A DNA stretch of 64,000 nt from Alteromonas ponticola (GCF_012911815.1 NZ_JAATNW010000001.1:310001-374000), one strand, 5' to 3'; shown: positions 46,985-55,243, numbered from the stretch's first letter. Numbers and translations are program-made. Notes: a model not told the origin generated them from the letters alone.

Positions 46985-47491
46985 CTACCTACACAATTCT
47001 TGAATCATTTTCTCAAAACCTGGATACCGCGCTCTTGCTTTTTGTATTATCTGTTTTGGGGTATCTTCGTGAGATGGGAACAACTCTTTAGCAAATTTCG
47101 AAAGCTTATCAATAGTTTTGCTTTCTAAAGAGGGAAAGGCTACGGCATCATATGGTCCGATACCATGCGCAAACAACCATACATAATCTCCAAAGTTTTC
47201 CGAAACAACTCCTAACTCGCCTTCAGAGCCAAAAAATACTATTGGTTGTTCCAGTAAATCATCAGTTTCTTTGGTTAGCCAAAATGCTACGTATCCACCA
47301 GACCCGTCCTGCCCAAAGATCAAAAATTCACGCCCATCGAGTGATTCGTTGCCTGTCCAGGCTTTGATCCAATGAGCTGTATCATCTTTTGAATTAAATT
47401 CCTCGTAAGGCTCAAAATCGATATCATGATGATAATAGTCTATTTCAATCTCATGCATTTTTTTCAATGCGTCCGGAAATCTTCTATTCAA
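46985..47491 (-). CDS. SMI1/KNR4 (SUKH)-like immunity-type protein
   Basis: 168 residues with a TTG start at 47491; AAGGAG lies eight bases upstream. FLIFGQDGSGGYVAFWLTKE, PIVFFGSEGELGVVSENFGDYVWLFAHGIGPYDAV are close to the SMI1/KNR4 (SUKH) core. SUKH proteins often neutralise contact-dependent or polymorphic toxins; no toxin gene is next to it, so in a cassette it may be an orphan immunity gene. Bounded by attC sites 9 and 8. Confidence 0.7.
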   Translation of the reverse strand: MNRRFPDALKKMHEIEIDYYHHDIDFEPYEEFNSKDDTAHWIKAWTGNESLDGREFLIFGQDGSGGYVAFWLTKETDDLLEQPIVFFGSEGELGVVSENFGDYVWLFAHGIGPYDAVAFPSLESKTIDKLSKFAKELFPSHEDTPKQIIQKARARYPGFEKMIQELCR

Positions 47492-47519
47492 CTTATTAAC
47501 TCCTTCGATTTAGATAGGT

Positions 47520-47622
47520 GCCTAACTTCTAAATAAAGGGCAAAAACGCTGTGCTAAGCTTACAGCGGCACAGTGTTTTTGTCCCAGTGCGCCCCGCGCA
47601 CGTTTTAATTTTTTTGTTAGGT
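47520..47622 (-). repeat. attC site 9
   Basis: Core GCCTAAC to GTTAGGT, both perfect consensus; stem GGGCAAAAACGCTGTGC/GCACAGTGTTTTTGTCCC; side hairpin GTGCGC-CCC-GCGCAC. Confidence 0.92.
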
Positions 47623-47952
47623 GCGTTCATTGCAAAATACCCTGTACGCAATTATTGAAGTCTCGTGATTTATTTTCAAACCGGTGCTGACTAATTCCCA
47701 TTGCTTTTCAATGCCGCAGCCTTGGTCATTCGATTTAATAAAGTCATCAACAATTTTATTTCTTTTTTGCTCATCGTAAAAAGGGCTTGAGCGATTTAAC
47801 TGAAATATACAAAGTGATGTAACTCCACTCCTTGAAATCGCATCAGATGGCTCTTCAAAGCAGGCATAACCAACTCCTGCGAAATCATTTTTTAGTTGAG
47901 TCGCACACGAACTCAGGAATAATATCAGCCCAACCACGATCAAAAATTTCAT
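47617..47952 (-). CDS. Small cassette-borne lipoprotein
   Basis: 111 residues from the ATG at 47952; AGGT within the attC core provides the ribosome site seven bases upstream. An in-frame start at 48078 would translate attC site 10 and is rejected. Signal peptide II: MKFLIVVGLILFLSSCATQL, lipobox LSSC. Mature part has YACFEEPSDAI, SLCIFQLN, GCGIEKQWELVS and YRVFCNERT, with four cysteines. Family not recognised. The stop lies in attC site 9. Confidence 0.65.
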   Translation of the reverse strand: MKFLIVVGLILFLSSCATQLKNDFAGVGYACFEEPSDAISRSGVTSLCIFQLNRSSPFYDEQKRNKIVDDFIKSNDQGCGIEKQWELVSTGLKINHETSIIAYRVFCNERT

Positions 47953-47957
47953 CGAGC

Positions 47958-48074
47958 ACCTAACTTCCAAATAAGGGGCAATAACGGGCAGGCTATACTG
48001 CGAACGAAGTGAGTAGAGCCTGCATGTTATTGTCCCAGTGCGCCCTGGCGCACGGCTTGATTTGATTGTTATAC
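47958..48074 (-). repeat. attC site 10
   Basis: Core ACCTAAC to GTTATAC; longer loop (GAACGAAGTGAG) between arms GGGCAATAACGGGCAGGCT-like and AGCCTGCATGTTATTGTCCC; side hairpin GTGCGC-CCTG-GCGCAC. Confidence 0.85.
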
Positions 48075-48314
48075 GCAAACCGCTAGCAGATTGCCAGCAT
48101 GGTTCAGCAACTTGAGAAAAGAGTGCCGGCAGAGAAGGGCGTTTTAGCCGTACTGTTACCAGTTAACTTTGAAAGCGTAGCGATGCTGAGCGAAGGTATG
48201 GTGCGCAAACCTTGTTTGACCCTGAAGATGCCGCTGCTTTTTGCTGAGAAGCGCCGAAAGGATTTGAGAAAAGCCTGCTGCTGAAGCTAATAAATTTACT
48301 GAAAAAGGGTTGGC
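48075..48314 (-). other. Gene-less cassette
   Basis: 240 bases between attC sites 11 and 10 without a convincing minus-strand gene. A 61-codon plus-strand frame at 48099-48284 runs against cassette orientation. It ends in GGGTTGGCGCATAAC, like the two related gene-less cassettes (GGGTTGGTGTATAAC), so a distant common origin is possible. Confidence 0.5.
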
Positions 48315-48422
48315 GCATAACTTCCAAATATGGGGCAAAAACACAGCGCTACAATCGCGCAGCGGCGCTGTGTTTTTGTCCCAGTGTGCGCTCGCGCACA
48401 CGCCATAATTTGCTTGTTATAT
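48315..48422 (-). repeat. attC site 11
   Basis: Core GCATAAC to GTTATAT; stem GGGCAAAAACACAGCGC/GCGCTGTGTTTTTGTCCC; side hairpin GTGTGCG-CTCG... CGCACAC. Confidence 0.9.
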
Positions 48423-48425
48423 GCC

Positions 48426-48821
48426 TTACTCACTTATTACCCTGCCTTCGCTCCAAAAGAGCGAAACCTTATGCCACCACAATCTAGTTTGAGGCAACAA
48501 AAATGGCTCGATTTTTTGCGGCATGCCATCACCTACAACAGCTGTATTTTGCAAGTCCTCTAATAGCCCTACAGTAGCAGCTTCTTTAACAAACTCATCG
48601 CCTTCTAAGTGCCACCTTTCCACTACTGAAAATATATCTCTAAGTTCTTCTTCATCTGAGTTTTCAACTAACGTTGATACATACCTAGCTAAATCTGATA
48701 AAGCTAAATACACAGGTAACTCATTTTCATCTGACCAATCATCAAGGAACTCTTTCCAAATAGGCTTAAAGCCATCGGCGACTTGGAGGATCGGTAACAT
48801 CATAGTTTCTTTAGAGATCAT
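48426..48821 (-). CDS. DUF7674-like cassette protein
   Basis: 131 residues. MLPILQVADGFKPIWKEFLDDW, LPVYLALSDLARYVSTLVEN, VERWHLEGDEFVKEAATVGLLEDLQN form an all-helical domain like DUF7674, found widely in polymorphic-toxin and integron contexts and thought to be immunity-like. AGG lies eight bases before the ATG. Bounded by attC sites 12 and 11. Confidence 0.65.
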   Translation of the reverse strand: MISKETMMLPILQVADGFKPIWKEFLDDWSDENELPVYLALSDLARYVSTLVENSDEEELRDIFSVVERWHLEGDEFVKEAATVGLLEDLQNTAVVGDGMPQKIEPFLLPQTRLWWHKVSLFWSEGRVISE

Positions 48822-48839
48822 CTCTCAAACCTAAGTGGC

Positions 48840-48945
48840 ATATAACGCCTAAATATGGGGCACAAACTGGCAGGCTACAATGGCGAAGCCGCCTGCCTGT
48901 TTGTGCCCCAGCCCGCCTGCGGGCGACATGATTTTTTTGTTAGCT
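48840..48945 (-). repeat. attC site 12
   Basis: Core ATATAAC to GTTAGCT; stem GGGGCACAAACTGGCAGGC/GCCTGCCTGTTTGTGCCCC; side hairpin GCCCG-CCTG-CGGGC. Different stem bases from the main subtype. Confidence 0.88.
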
Positions 48946-49380
48946 GCCATTGTAGTTTAAATAACCGACACGATATGAAGTTACCATCGCAGTTTCTATT
49001 GCATGTGGCAAAAAAATTTTTAGTGTGGCGCCGTTTTTTATTAACACTGAGTCCTGCTGGTTCTCTGGAACTCTATCCAGTTCAAGCGTATCGGGCATGG
49101 GTTTATTTGATTGAATTAAAACCAATCCATAATCATTTAAATTTGGGCTGACTTTAATAAATTCTGATGTGCTCATTTGTAGGTCGTAAATGACGTTCCT
49201 AACCTTTCCAGAAAACGAAGAATCTTTATTAATAGGAACGGATGTGTCCCACCATAGAACTGCTGGATTAGGCATATGGCCTAAAAGCCAAACATATGGA
49301 ACGCTTTTATCCAGAAACTGAATCAAATCTGTAACAACAGCGCCGTGGATATAGATTGATTCGTGATGTTGATTAGGCAT
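48940..49380 (-). CDS. 146-residue cassette protein, unknown family
   Basis: ATG at 49380 after GGAGCATTAG. IYIHGAVVTDLIQFLDKSVPYVWLLGH, PAVLWWDTSVPINKD, VRNVIYDLQMSTSEFIKVSPNLNDYGLVLIQ and the tail VGYLNYNGS; soluble, mixed alpha/beta. Not recognised. The stop is inside attC site 12. Confidence 0.6.
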   Translation of the reverse strand: MPNQHHESIYIHGAVVTDLIQFLDKSVPYVWLLGHMPNPAVLWWDTSVPINKDSSFSGKVRNVIYDLQMSTSEFIKVSPNLNDYGLVLIQSNKPMPDTLELDRVPENQQDSVLIKNGATLKIFLPHAIETAMVTSYRVGYLNYNGS

Positions 49381-49395
49381 CTAATGCTCCAAGGC

Positions 49396-49483
49396 TGCTA
49401 ACTTTAAGCTAAAGGGCAAAAACATGGGGCTATAATCGCGAAGCGACCCCATGTTTTTGTCCCATTTAAGCGCATTGTTATGT
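49396..49483 (-). repeat. attC site 13 (short form)
   Basis: Core TGCTAAC to GTTATGT; stem GGGCAAAAACATGGGGC/GACCCCATGTTTTTGTCCC but the side hairpin is missing: TCCC is followed directly by ATTTAAGCGCATTG. Confidence 0.85.
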
Positions 49484-49488
49484 TCCGT

Positions 49489-50004
49489 TCATCCATATTT
49501 TTTCATCAGTCTCTTACAAAGATTATCCAACTGTGTTTTGCTGTTTTCTATATGATTTTTTGACTCTTGGTACGCAACAAAAGCTTCTCCAGCAGGAAGT
49601 GATTTGCGCCTATGTGCTATCTCCAAAATAGGCATTCGAGAGATGTGATAATCATCAGGTGAAAAGTCTTCTGAACGGAAATAGAGACCACAAATCATTT
49701 GCATTGTTGATATTGAGCCATTCAGTTTATACACGGTCTCAGTTGAGTATTCATAGGATTTGTCTAAATTTTTTAGGCCATTCCTTTGCAAGGTATCAAG
49801 CAAATCTCTACAAGCTGCTATATATTCATTTGACGCGGAAAACAATTCTTCGACTTTCCCAATAAGTAACTCTTTTCTAGCACGTCTTGATAATATCCAT
49901 TGATTAAGAAGAACAACAAGAATCGCTACGATCGCGGATATTAAAATTGAAACTAACCTAGCTAGGTCCGATTTATCTGAAAATATCTCAACAAACCAAG
50001 TCAA
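49489..50004 (-). CDS. Membrane-anchored coiled-coil cassette protein
   Basis: 171 residues. The start is TTG at 50004, five bases after GGAGG; a TTG four codons upstream has its ribosome site inside the gene. One N-terminal transmembrane helix (LVSILISAIVAILVVLLNQW) then RRARKELL and a long helical region (IGKVEELFSASNEYIAACRDLL, NHIENSKTQLDNLCKRLMKKYG). Not recognised. Bounded by attC sites 14 and 13. Confidence 0.6.
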   Translation of the reverse strand: MTWFVEIFSDKSDLARLVSILISAIVAILVVLLNQWILSRRARKELLIGKVEELFSASNEYIAACRDLLDTLQRNGLKNLDKSYEYSTETVYKLNGSISTMQMICGLYFRSEDFSPDDYHISRMPILEIAHRRKSLPAGEAFVAYQESKNHIENSKTQLDNLCKRLMKKYG

Positions 50005-50019
50005 ATAAACCTCCAAGGA

Positions 50020-50127
50020 ATATAACTTTTACTTAACGGGCATAAACACAGCGCTACAATCGCGAAGCGGCGCTGTGTTTATGTCCCAGCCCGCCCCTAG
50101 GCGGGCGTGTTTAAGTTATTGTTATTC
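50020..50127 (-). repeat. attC site 14
   Basis: Core ATATAAC to GTTATTC; nearly identical to attC site 5, including the side hairpin (GCCCGCC-CCTA-GGCGGGC). Confidence 0.92.
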
Positions 50128-50361
50128 ACCAACCTACCCCAACTTGCTTTGAAGTAAAAGAATATTGTGAAAAAGCACCAGTCAAGACAACCTTGAACCT
50201 GAATTTTCAGCGCTGAAATTGATAACAACATATATAAGAAATGAGAAAAGCTACCAGCGGTGCTCGGATTTAAAAATTGCTACCTTTACTGATAAAAGCT
50301 TTAAAGCCGTTCGAGAAGAGAACTGAGCTAAGAGCTTGTTTTTGATGAGAATAGGGTTGGT
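50128..50361 (-). other. Gene-less cassette, copy B
   Basis: Second copy of the cassette at 45685-45918. On the minus strand TTGACT followed 15 bases later by TATTCT could be a promoter; the corresponding site in copy A is weaker. Conserved blocks include GCGGTGCTCGGATTTAAAAA (plus strand) and the palindrome GCTTTAAAGC. No conserved ORF. Confidence 0.6.
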
Positions 50362-50466
50362 GTATAACTTTTAAATAAAGGGCAAAAACGCAGCGCTATA
50401 ATCGCGAAGCGGCGCTGTGTTTTTGTCCCAGCACGCCCCGCGCGCGTTTTAATTTTTTTGTTATAT
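50362..50466 (-). repeat. attC site 15
   Basis: Core GTATAAC to GTTATAT; stem GGGCAAAAACGCAGCGC/GCGCTGTGTTTTTGTCCC; side hairpin GCACGC-CCC-GCGCGC with one mismatch. Confidence 0.9.
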
Positions 50467-50862
50467 GGCTTTGTCTACGAAGTACAGCGCCAACATAAAA
50501 AAGGCCATCACAAAACATACCATTTGAGACCTATAAAACCACTGCTCTAACTTAGTTGGCTTTCTGCGGATCTCGATTGCTCCACTACTACTATTCTTTA
50601 AAGCGGCATTCATTTTATTTTGCGCATCTTCCAAATGGTAAATAGGCGTCATCATTATGCGATGCTGCACTAGTATTCCGAAAAGTAGAGAAGAGAATAA
50701 TAGTGAAAATGAGATTGTAAAATACCAGTTTTTGGTGGTTGATGTTGCTGCCATAATGGTAATGCACGCAACAGTTATCGTTAACAGCAATCTAGTGAAA
50801 GCACAATATTCTTGGTGATGCTGATTTAACAGTTTGTATTCAAGTTCTCTAAAATCTTGCAT
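50461..50862 (-). CDS. 133-residue membrane cassette protein
   Basis: Start at ATG 50862 (MQDFRELEYKLLNQHHQEY); upstream codons to 50925 are attC site 16. Three hydrophobic segments (LLLTITVACITIMAA, WYFTISFSLLFSSLLFGILV, MVCFVMAFFMLALYFV). Cytoplasmic loop ALKNSSSGAIEIRRKPTKLEQWF. No clear Shine-Dalgarno. Not recognised. The stop lies in attC site 15. Confidence 0.55.
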   Translation of the reverse strand: MQDFRELEYKLLNQHHQEYCAFTRLLLTITVACITIMAATSTTKNWYFTISFSLLFSSLLFGILVQHRIMMTPIYHLEDAQNKMNAALKNSSSGAIEIRRKPTKLEQWFYRSQMVCFVMAFFMLALYFVDKAI

Positions 50863-50873
50863 GTTAAAGTGCC

Positions 50874-50990
50874 ATATAACTTCCCGCATAACGGGCAAAT
50901 ATACGTAGGCTAAAATACCGAGCAAAGCGAGGGGAGCCTACGTGTATTTGTCCCCCGCGAGCGAAGCGAGTGTTTATGCGTTTGTTAGGC
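50874..50990 (-). repeat. attC site 16 (first in the array)
   Basis: Core ATATAAC to GTTAGGC; stem GGGCAAATATACGTAGGCT/AGCCTACGTGTATTTGTCCC with an extended loop; the side element is GAGCGAAGCGAG instead of a clean hairpin. Confidence 0.85.
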
Positions 50991-50992
50991 GA

Positions 50993-51301
50993 TTAACGTC
51001 TCGCATAGTAGCTCGCATTTTCAAAAATAATAGATACGAAATTATCGGATTTTGATAACGACAGATCCGCTACCTTTTGCTTGGCTTCTACTTCGGAAAG
51101 CACTCCATACAGCACATCACGCGCCAACGGAACCGATTTGCCTATTAAACCTTCGATATAATTGATGGCTTCGGAAATTTCATCTTCCCAAAAGCACCGT
51201 AGTTCCTCACTTCTGGCTAACTCTTTGCAAAGTAGGTCATGCCGACACTTTTGAGTCCGGTGGTAAACAGGTAGAATTTGTTCGATTACAGATATTTCCA
51301 T
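50993..51301 (-). CDS. 102-residue first cassette protein
   Basis: ATG at 51301, four bases after the terminal core GTTAGGC (51306-51312, plus GCCTAAC). Helical, charged: CRHDLLCKELARSEELRCFWEDEISEAINYIEGLIGKS and SEVEAKQKVADLSLSKSDNFVSIIFENASYYARR. Not recognised. As the first cassette it is the one an upstream promoter would express. Confidence 0.6.
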   Translation of the reverse strand: MEISVIEQILPVYHRTQKCRHDLLCKELARSEELRCFWEDEISEAINYIEGLIGKSVPLARDVLYGVLSEVEAKQKVADLSLSKSDNFVSIIFENASYYARR

Positions 51302-51305
51302 GTTC

Positions 51306-51312
51306 GCCTAAC
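51306..51312 (-). other. Terminal integron core site
   Basis: GCCTAAC on the plus strand (GTTAGGC on the minus), the junction where attI or a lost attC would lie. Beyond it no attC fold or integrase gene is seen. Confidence 0.7.
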
Positions 51313-51678
51313 ATATTATTAGACTCCATTTTCATGGTGTCTAAATACCCCAAAAACGGGGTAATTTATTCGTTTAATTATTTCAGTATGCCATAGCTTT
51401 CAGATTTTTATAGCGAAAAATCGGGTCCATTTACATTGTCGTGTTTAAACATACCAATATAGAAAAATACTAATATGGTCGAGTTAAAGGCGCTGAATAT
51501 TTAAGATTTAATAGAATTTTTTGCAATAACAAGCGTAAGAAATGTGGCTGGCGGTTATTACAAAAAAGTAGAATAAGCGTTTTGCTTAACGTGATATCGA
51601 AGCTCCCTCCAGCACATTAAGGTGTGCTTTTGGGTCACTTCGATAAGGATAATAGAACGATTTCTGCAGCGACGATGC
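51313..51678. other. Gene-free stretch at the array head
   Basis: No gene seen, no integrase fragment recognised. Holds the inverted repeat TACCCC-AAAAAC-GGGGTA (51346-51363) and a small hairpin AGCACA-TTAAGG-TGTGCT (51611-51628) followed by TTT on the plus strand. A weak minus-strand TTAGAC-N17-TAATAA could drive the first cassette. Confidence 0.5.
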
Positions 51679-52230
51679 TTACCAGCTTAAATCGTCTGGA
51701 ATTTGATAGTCAGCATACCAATCATCTTCTTCACTTGCCGATTCATCAGTGCTGGCCTGGGTGTCTGCACGATAAACGATGCTGGCTTCGTCGCGCTGGG
51801 CAATTTTATCCGCCACCGGAGTGGGAATAAGCTCATAACCCTCTTCGTGCTTCACCACAACCAGTTTACCTTTGGTCACCTGTTTGTGAATTTCTTCACT
51901 GACATGCATGCGCTTAATGACATTGTCGTGGGTAAAGTTTAACACCGTTTGTGCCGGCCCCCGCTGCTGAATATTGATGGAGATAAGCTGTTTGACCTGT
52001 GCCACAATAGAACGCTTTTCACGCTCTTGCTGCTGCGCTTCATTCAACGCACGGTCTTTGGCTTTCTTCTCTTCAGCAGCTTGCTGGGCGGCTAACGTGG
52101 CTTCATCGACTTCCACCACTTTCTGCTTGTTTTTCTGTTTCTGCTTTTTGCGCTTTTCGTTGCGCACCTGCTTGGCCTTGGATTTATCCGCAAGGCCAGC
52201 TTTAAGCAATTGCTCCTGTAATGATGCCAT
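51679..52230 (-). CDS. DUF2058 protein (YaiL-like)
   Basis: 183 residues from the ATG at 52230 after GAGGTAACC; an extension to 52293 overlaps topA. MASLQEQLLKAGLADKSKAKQV followed by a very basic stretch RNEKRKKQKQKNKQK, then coiled coil and the conserved domain LNFTHDNVIKRMHVSEEIHKQV, with an acidic tail. Annotated in relatives as nucleoprotein/polynucleotide-associated; role unknown. Its first codons precede the topA stop region by only 12 bases, so it may be co-transcribed with topA. Confidence 0.85.
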   Translation of the reverse strand: MASLQEQLLKAGLADKSKAKQVRNEKRKKQKQKNKQKVVEVDEATLAAQQAAEEKKAKDRALNEAQQQEREKRSIVAQVKQLISINIQQRGPAQTVLNFTHDNVIKRMHVSEEIHKQVTKGKLVVVKHEEGYELIPTPVADKIAQRDEASIVYRADTQASTDESASEEDDWYADYQIPDDLSW

Positions 52231-52241
52231 GGTTACCTCAG

Positions 52242-54875
52242 CTATGACTTCTTCCGGGAGTCTTTGACATCCCATTTGTTGTCTTTGTACCATGCTGACC
52301 AGCCGGTGGCTTTGCCATTGTCATTTTCTGACATGACATACTGTTGCTTGGTCTTGCGACTGTAGCGAACAATGGTTGGATTGCCATCCGGATCCTGCTG
52401 CGGGGCATCTGCCAGATAATAGAATTTTTCCGAAATACGGTCGCGGAAGCGTGCCAGCTCCGCCACTTTAGGCGCACGCGTTTCCCTTGATTTGGGGAAG
52501 TTATGTGCGGCCAGGAAAATACCCGATGCACCGTCACGCAGGACAAAGTGTGCATCTGATTTTTCACATTCTAATTCGGGTAAATCCACCGGATCTTCTT
52601 TTGGTGGCGCAGGCTCGCCATTGCGCAACAACTTGCGAGTATTTTTACATTCTTCGTTGGTACAGCCGAAGTATTTACCAAAGCGGCCGTTTTTCAGCTC
52701 CATGTCACTGCCGCACTTGTCACACTCTATCAGCGGGCCATCATAGCCTTTGATTTTAAAGGTGCCCGACTCCACATAAGTGCCTGAACACGTCGGTGCA
52801 TTACCGCACACGTGCAGTTTTCTGGTTTCATCCACTAGATAGCTGTCCATGGCCGTACCACATACCTGACAACGACGTTTTGCCCGTAATGCTTCGGTCT
52901 CCAGCTCTTCTTCGTCAGCAACCTTCACCACTTCATCACCCGGGGTGAGGTTCATGGTATTAGTACACCGTTCTTTAGGCGGTAAGTTATATCCTGAACA
53001 GCCTAAGAAGACACCGGTGCTGGCCGTACGCACGTTCATTTCCCGTCCGCATTTACTGCAGGTAATACCTGCCGGGATCGCCTGATTGGGACGCATGCCG
53101 CCATCCTCGAGGTCCTTTTCAGCGGTCAGTAATTTGCTGTAAAAATCCTGATAAAACTCATCCAGTACCTGTTTCCAGTCTTTTTTCCCTTCCGCAATGT
53201 CATCCAGCCGCTGTTCCATATTAGCGGTGAAGTCATAACTCATCAGGTCTTCAAAGTTATCCTGTAAGCGGTCGTTAACGATTTCGCCCATTTTCTCGGC
53301 GTAAAAGCGTTTATTTTCCAACCGAACATAGCCGCGATCCTGAATGGTGGAGATGATGCTCGCGTACGTTGACGGACGGCCAATACCGCGCTTTTCCAGC
53401 TCTTTTACCAGCGAGGCTTCATTGAAGCGTGCCACCGGTTTGGTGAAATGCTGCTGCGGATCCAACTGGTTAAGCGTCAGCGTTTCGCCTTGTTTAACAT
53501 CAGGCAGGGTAAGCTCTTCATCCCCTTTTTTACGAATTTGCGGCTGTACTTTGGTCCAACCATCAAAGCGTAATACGCGGCCTTTGGCGGTCAGTTCATA
53601 GTCACCCGCTTTGACCTTAATGGTTGTGGAGTCATATTTAGCTGGCGTCATCTGACAGGCAACGAACTGCCGCCAAATCAGCTCGTACAGACGCTGAGCG
53701 TCTCTTTCCATGTCACTTAATGCACTTGACAGCATATTGACGTTGGACGGCCTGATGGCCTCGTGAGCTTCCTGCGCGCCTTCTTTGCTGCCATAACGGT
53801 TAGGAGACTCGGGCATGTAGTTGTTGCCAAAATTATCACCGATATAGTCACGACAACTGTCTAGCGCTTCTTTACTTAAGTTGGTTGAGTCAGTACGCAT
53901 GTATGTGATGTGACCCGCTTCGTACAAACGCTGCGCCATCATCATGGTTTTCTTCACCCCAAACCCCAGGCGCGTGCTGGCTGCCTGCTGTAAGGTGGAG
54001 GTAATAAATGGGGCTGAGGGTTTGCTTTGCGTGGGTTTCGACTCTTTCGATTCCACCACATAGCTGGCCGTCTGTAAGCGCTTTAAAGCTTCGTCGGCTT
54101 GCGCTTTGTTGCCTGGCTTGAACGGTTTGTCCTGATAACGGTTAACCAGCATCCGCAGCGCCTGTTTTTGTGCCGTCAGATCGGCGTGAATATCCCAGAA
54201 TTCTTCTGGTACAAAGGCTTTAATTTCGCGCTCGCGCTCAACTACCAGGCGCACTGCAACCGATTGTACACGGCCGGCAGATAAGCCTCTGGCGATCTTT
54301 TTCCACAACAGCGGCGACACCATAAAGCCCACCACCCTGTCCAGAAAACGACGGGCTTGCTGGGCGTTGACGCGGTCAATATTTAACTCACCAGGCTGTG
54401 AAAAGGCATCCTGAATTGCGTTTTTGGTGATTTCGTTAAACACCACGCGCTGGAATGATTTATCTTTGGCACCCAATAATTCACGCAGGTGCCAGGCAAT
54501 GGCTTCTCCTTCGCGGTCCAAATCGGTGGCGAGATAAACGGTGTCAACGTCTTTGGCCAGTTTCTTCAGCTCATTGACAACCTTTTCTTTGCCCTGCAGC
54601 ACCTGGTAGTGCGCTTTCCAGTTTGCCTGCGGGTCAACACCCATGCGATCGACAAGCTTCTTGTATTCGTAATGCTGAAGATATTCCTGCTTATCAGCAT
54701 CGCTCAATTGCTTTAATTCTTTGGCGCTTTTTTTCGCTTCAACTTTACCCAGTGCTTTGGTAGGTAAGTCGCGGACGTGGCCGACAGAAGATTTCACAAT
54801 AAAATTTTTGCCGAGATATTTATTTATCGTTTTCGCTTTCGCGGGGGACTCGACAATGACCAGTGATTTTGCCAT
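52242..54875 (-). CDS. topA: DNA topoisomerase I
   Basis: 877 residues, type IA enzyme relaxing negative supercoils. TOPRIM at the N terminus ([33 protein letters not shown]), active-site Tyr in [12 protein letters not shown], and three C-terminal four-cysteine zinc modules (CSKCGREM..., CQVCGTAM..., [10 protein letters not shown]...), then a tail of DNA-binding lysine-rich sequence. Comparable in length to E. coli TopA (865). Confidence 0.97.
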   Translation of the reverse strand: MAKSLVIVESPAKAKTINKYLGKNFIVKSSVGHVRDLPTKALGKVEAKKSAKELKQLSDADKQEYLQHYEYKKLVDRMGVDPQANWKAHYQVLQGKEKVVNELKKLAKDVDTVYLATDLDREGEAIAWHLRELLGAKDKSFQRVVFNEITKNAIQDAFSQPGELNIDRVNAQQARRFLDRVVGFMVSPLLWKKIARGLSAGRVQSVAVRLVVEREREIKAFVPEEFWDIHADLTAQKQALRMLVNRYQDKPFKPGNKAQADEALKRLQTASYVVESKESKPTQSKPSAPFITSTLQQAASTRLGFGVKKTMMMAQRLYEAGHITYMRTDSTNLSKEALDSCRDYIGDNFGNNYMPESPNRYGSKEGAQEAHEAIRPSNVNMLSSALSDMERDAQRLYELIWRQFVACQMTPAKYDSTTIKVKAGDYELTAKGRVLRFDGWTKVQPQIRKKGDEELTLPDVKQGETLTLNQLDPQQHFTKPVARFNEASLVKELEKRGIGRPSTYASIISTIQDRGYVRLENKRFYAEKMGEIVNDRLQDNFEDLMSYDFTANMEQRLDDIAEGKKDWKQVLDEFYQDFYSKLLTAEKDLEDGGMRPNQAIPAGITCSKCGREMNVRTASTGVFLGCSGYNLPPKERCTNTMNLTPGDEVVKVADEEELETEALRAKRRCQVCGTAMDSYLVDETRKLHVCGNAPTCSGTYVESGTFKIKGYDGPLIECDKCGSDMELKNGRFGKYFGCTNEECKNTRKLLRNGEPAPPKEDPVDLPELECEKSDAHFVLRDGASGIFLAAHNFPKSRETRAPKVAELARFRDRISEKFYYLADAPQQDPDGNPTIVRYSRKTKQQYVMSENDNGKATGWSAWYKDNKWDVKDSRKKS

Positions 54876-55243
54876 ATAGATGAACTTAGCCTATTGATTT
54901 ATATAGAGTATATGATGCTTACTCGATTCTGTTTCATCATTATTATGCACCCGAGGGGTACCCTTGCTTTTTTAACATATATCTACAAAGTGAATGGAAA
55001 ACAAGATCTTCTTCATACTTATTCTCCTGTTTGCTGTATTACACGCCAATTCCTGCTCACTATTTAACCAGCATGATTGGCAAGGGCAGCAAAACCCGTA
55101 TAATGCCGCCCATCAATGTCGATTTGATCGCTGAGATTGCAGGTTAGTGCTTGTCCATTATAGTTAATAATGACAAAAGTAAATGAATGAAGCGCTTTTC
55201 CAGTTTGCCGGCCATCACAAGCTAAAATTATGCGGAGGGATTT
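54876..55243. other. Intergenic region between topA and astB
   Basis: No supported gene. Contains the astB promoter described separately and, on the minus strand, a TATACT element near 54911-54916 that could serve topA. Confidence 0.5.
55077..55104 (+). promoter_or_regulatory. Sigma-70 promoter of astB
   Basis: TTGGCA (55077-55082), 16-bp spacer, perfect TATAAT (55099-55104). Start expected near 55111, leaving a leader of about 130 bases before astB. Confidence 0.7.

Larger units (their letters stand above)
43824..51312 (-). mobile_element. CALIN: cassette array without integron integrase
   Basis: Sixteen attC-like sites of about 88-117 bases separate short minus-strand genes; each site starts with an RYYYAAC-like and ends with a GTTRRRY-like core and contains a long stem with GTTTTTGTCCC on its right side. 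Genes, start codons and stops fit cassette units: several stops lie inside attC and several starts follow the core within 3-20 bases. The array ends at the topA side with a lone core GCCTAAC (51306-51312). No tyrosine-recombinase gene is found from 39.5 kb to topA, so this is a cluster of attC sites lacking integron integrase. Confidence 0.92.

Noticed and set aside
48099..48284. 61-codon plus-strand frame in a gene-less cassette
   Set aside because: It runs against cassette orientation, has no ribosome site and no recognisable features. Kept only as a note.
43824..51312. CRISPR-like array of repeats
   Set aside because: Repeats are about 90-117 bases, imperfect, palindromic and spaced by gene-sized units with start and stop codons; there are no cas genes. 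They are attC sites.
51611..51632. AGCACA/TGTGCT hairpin as a terminator
   Set aside because: No plus-strand gene ends before it and the T run is only TTTT; not strong enough to call.
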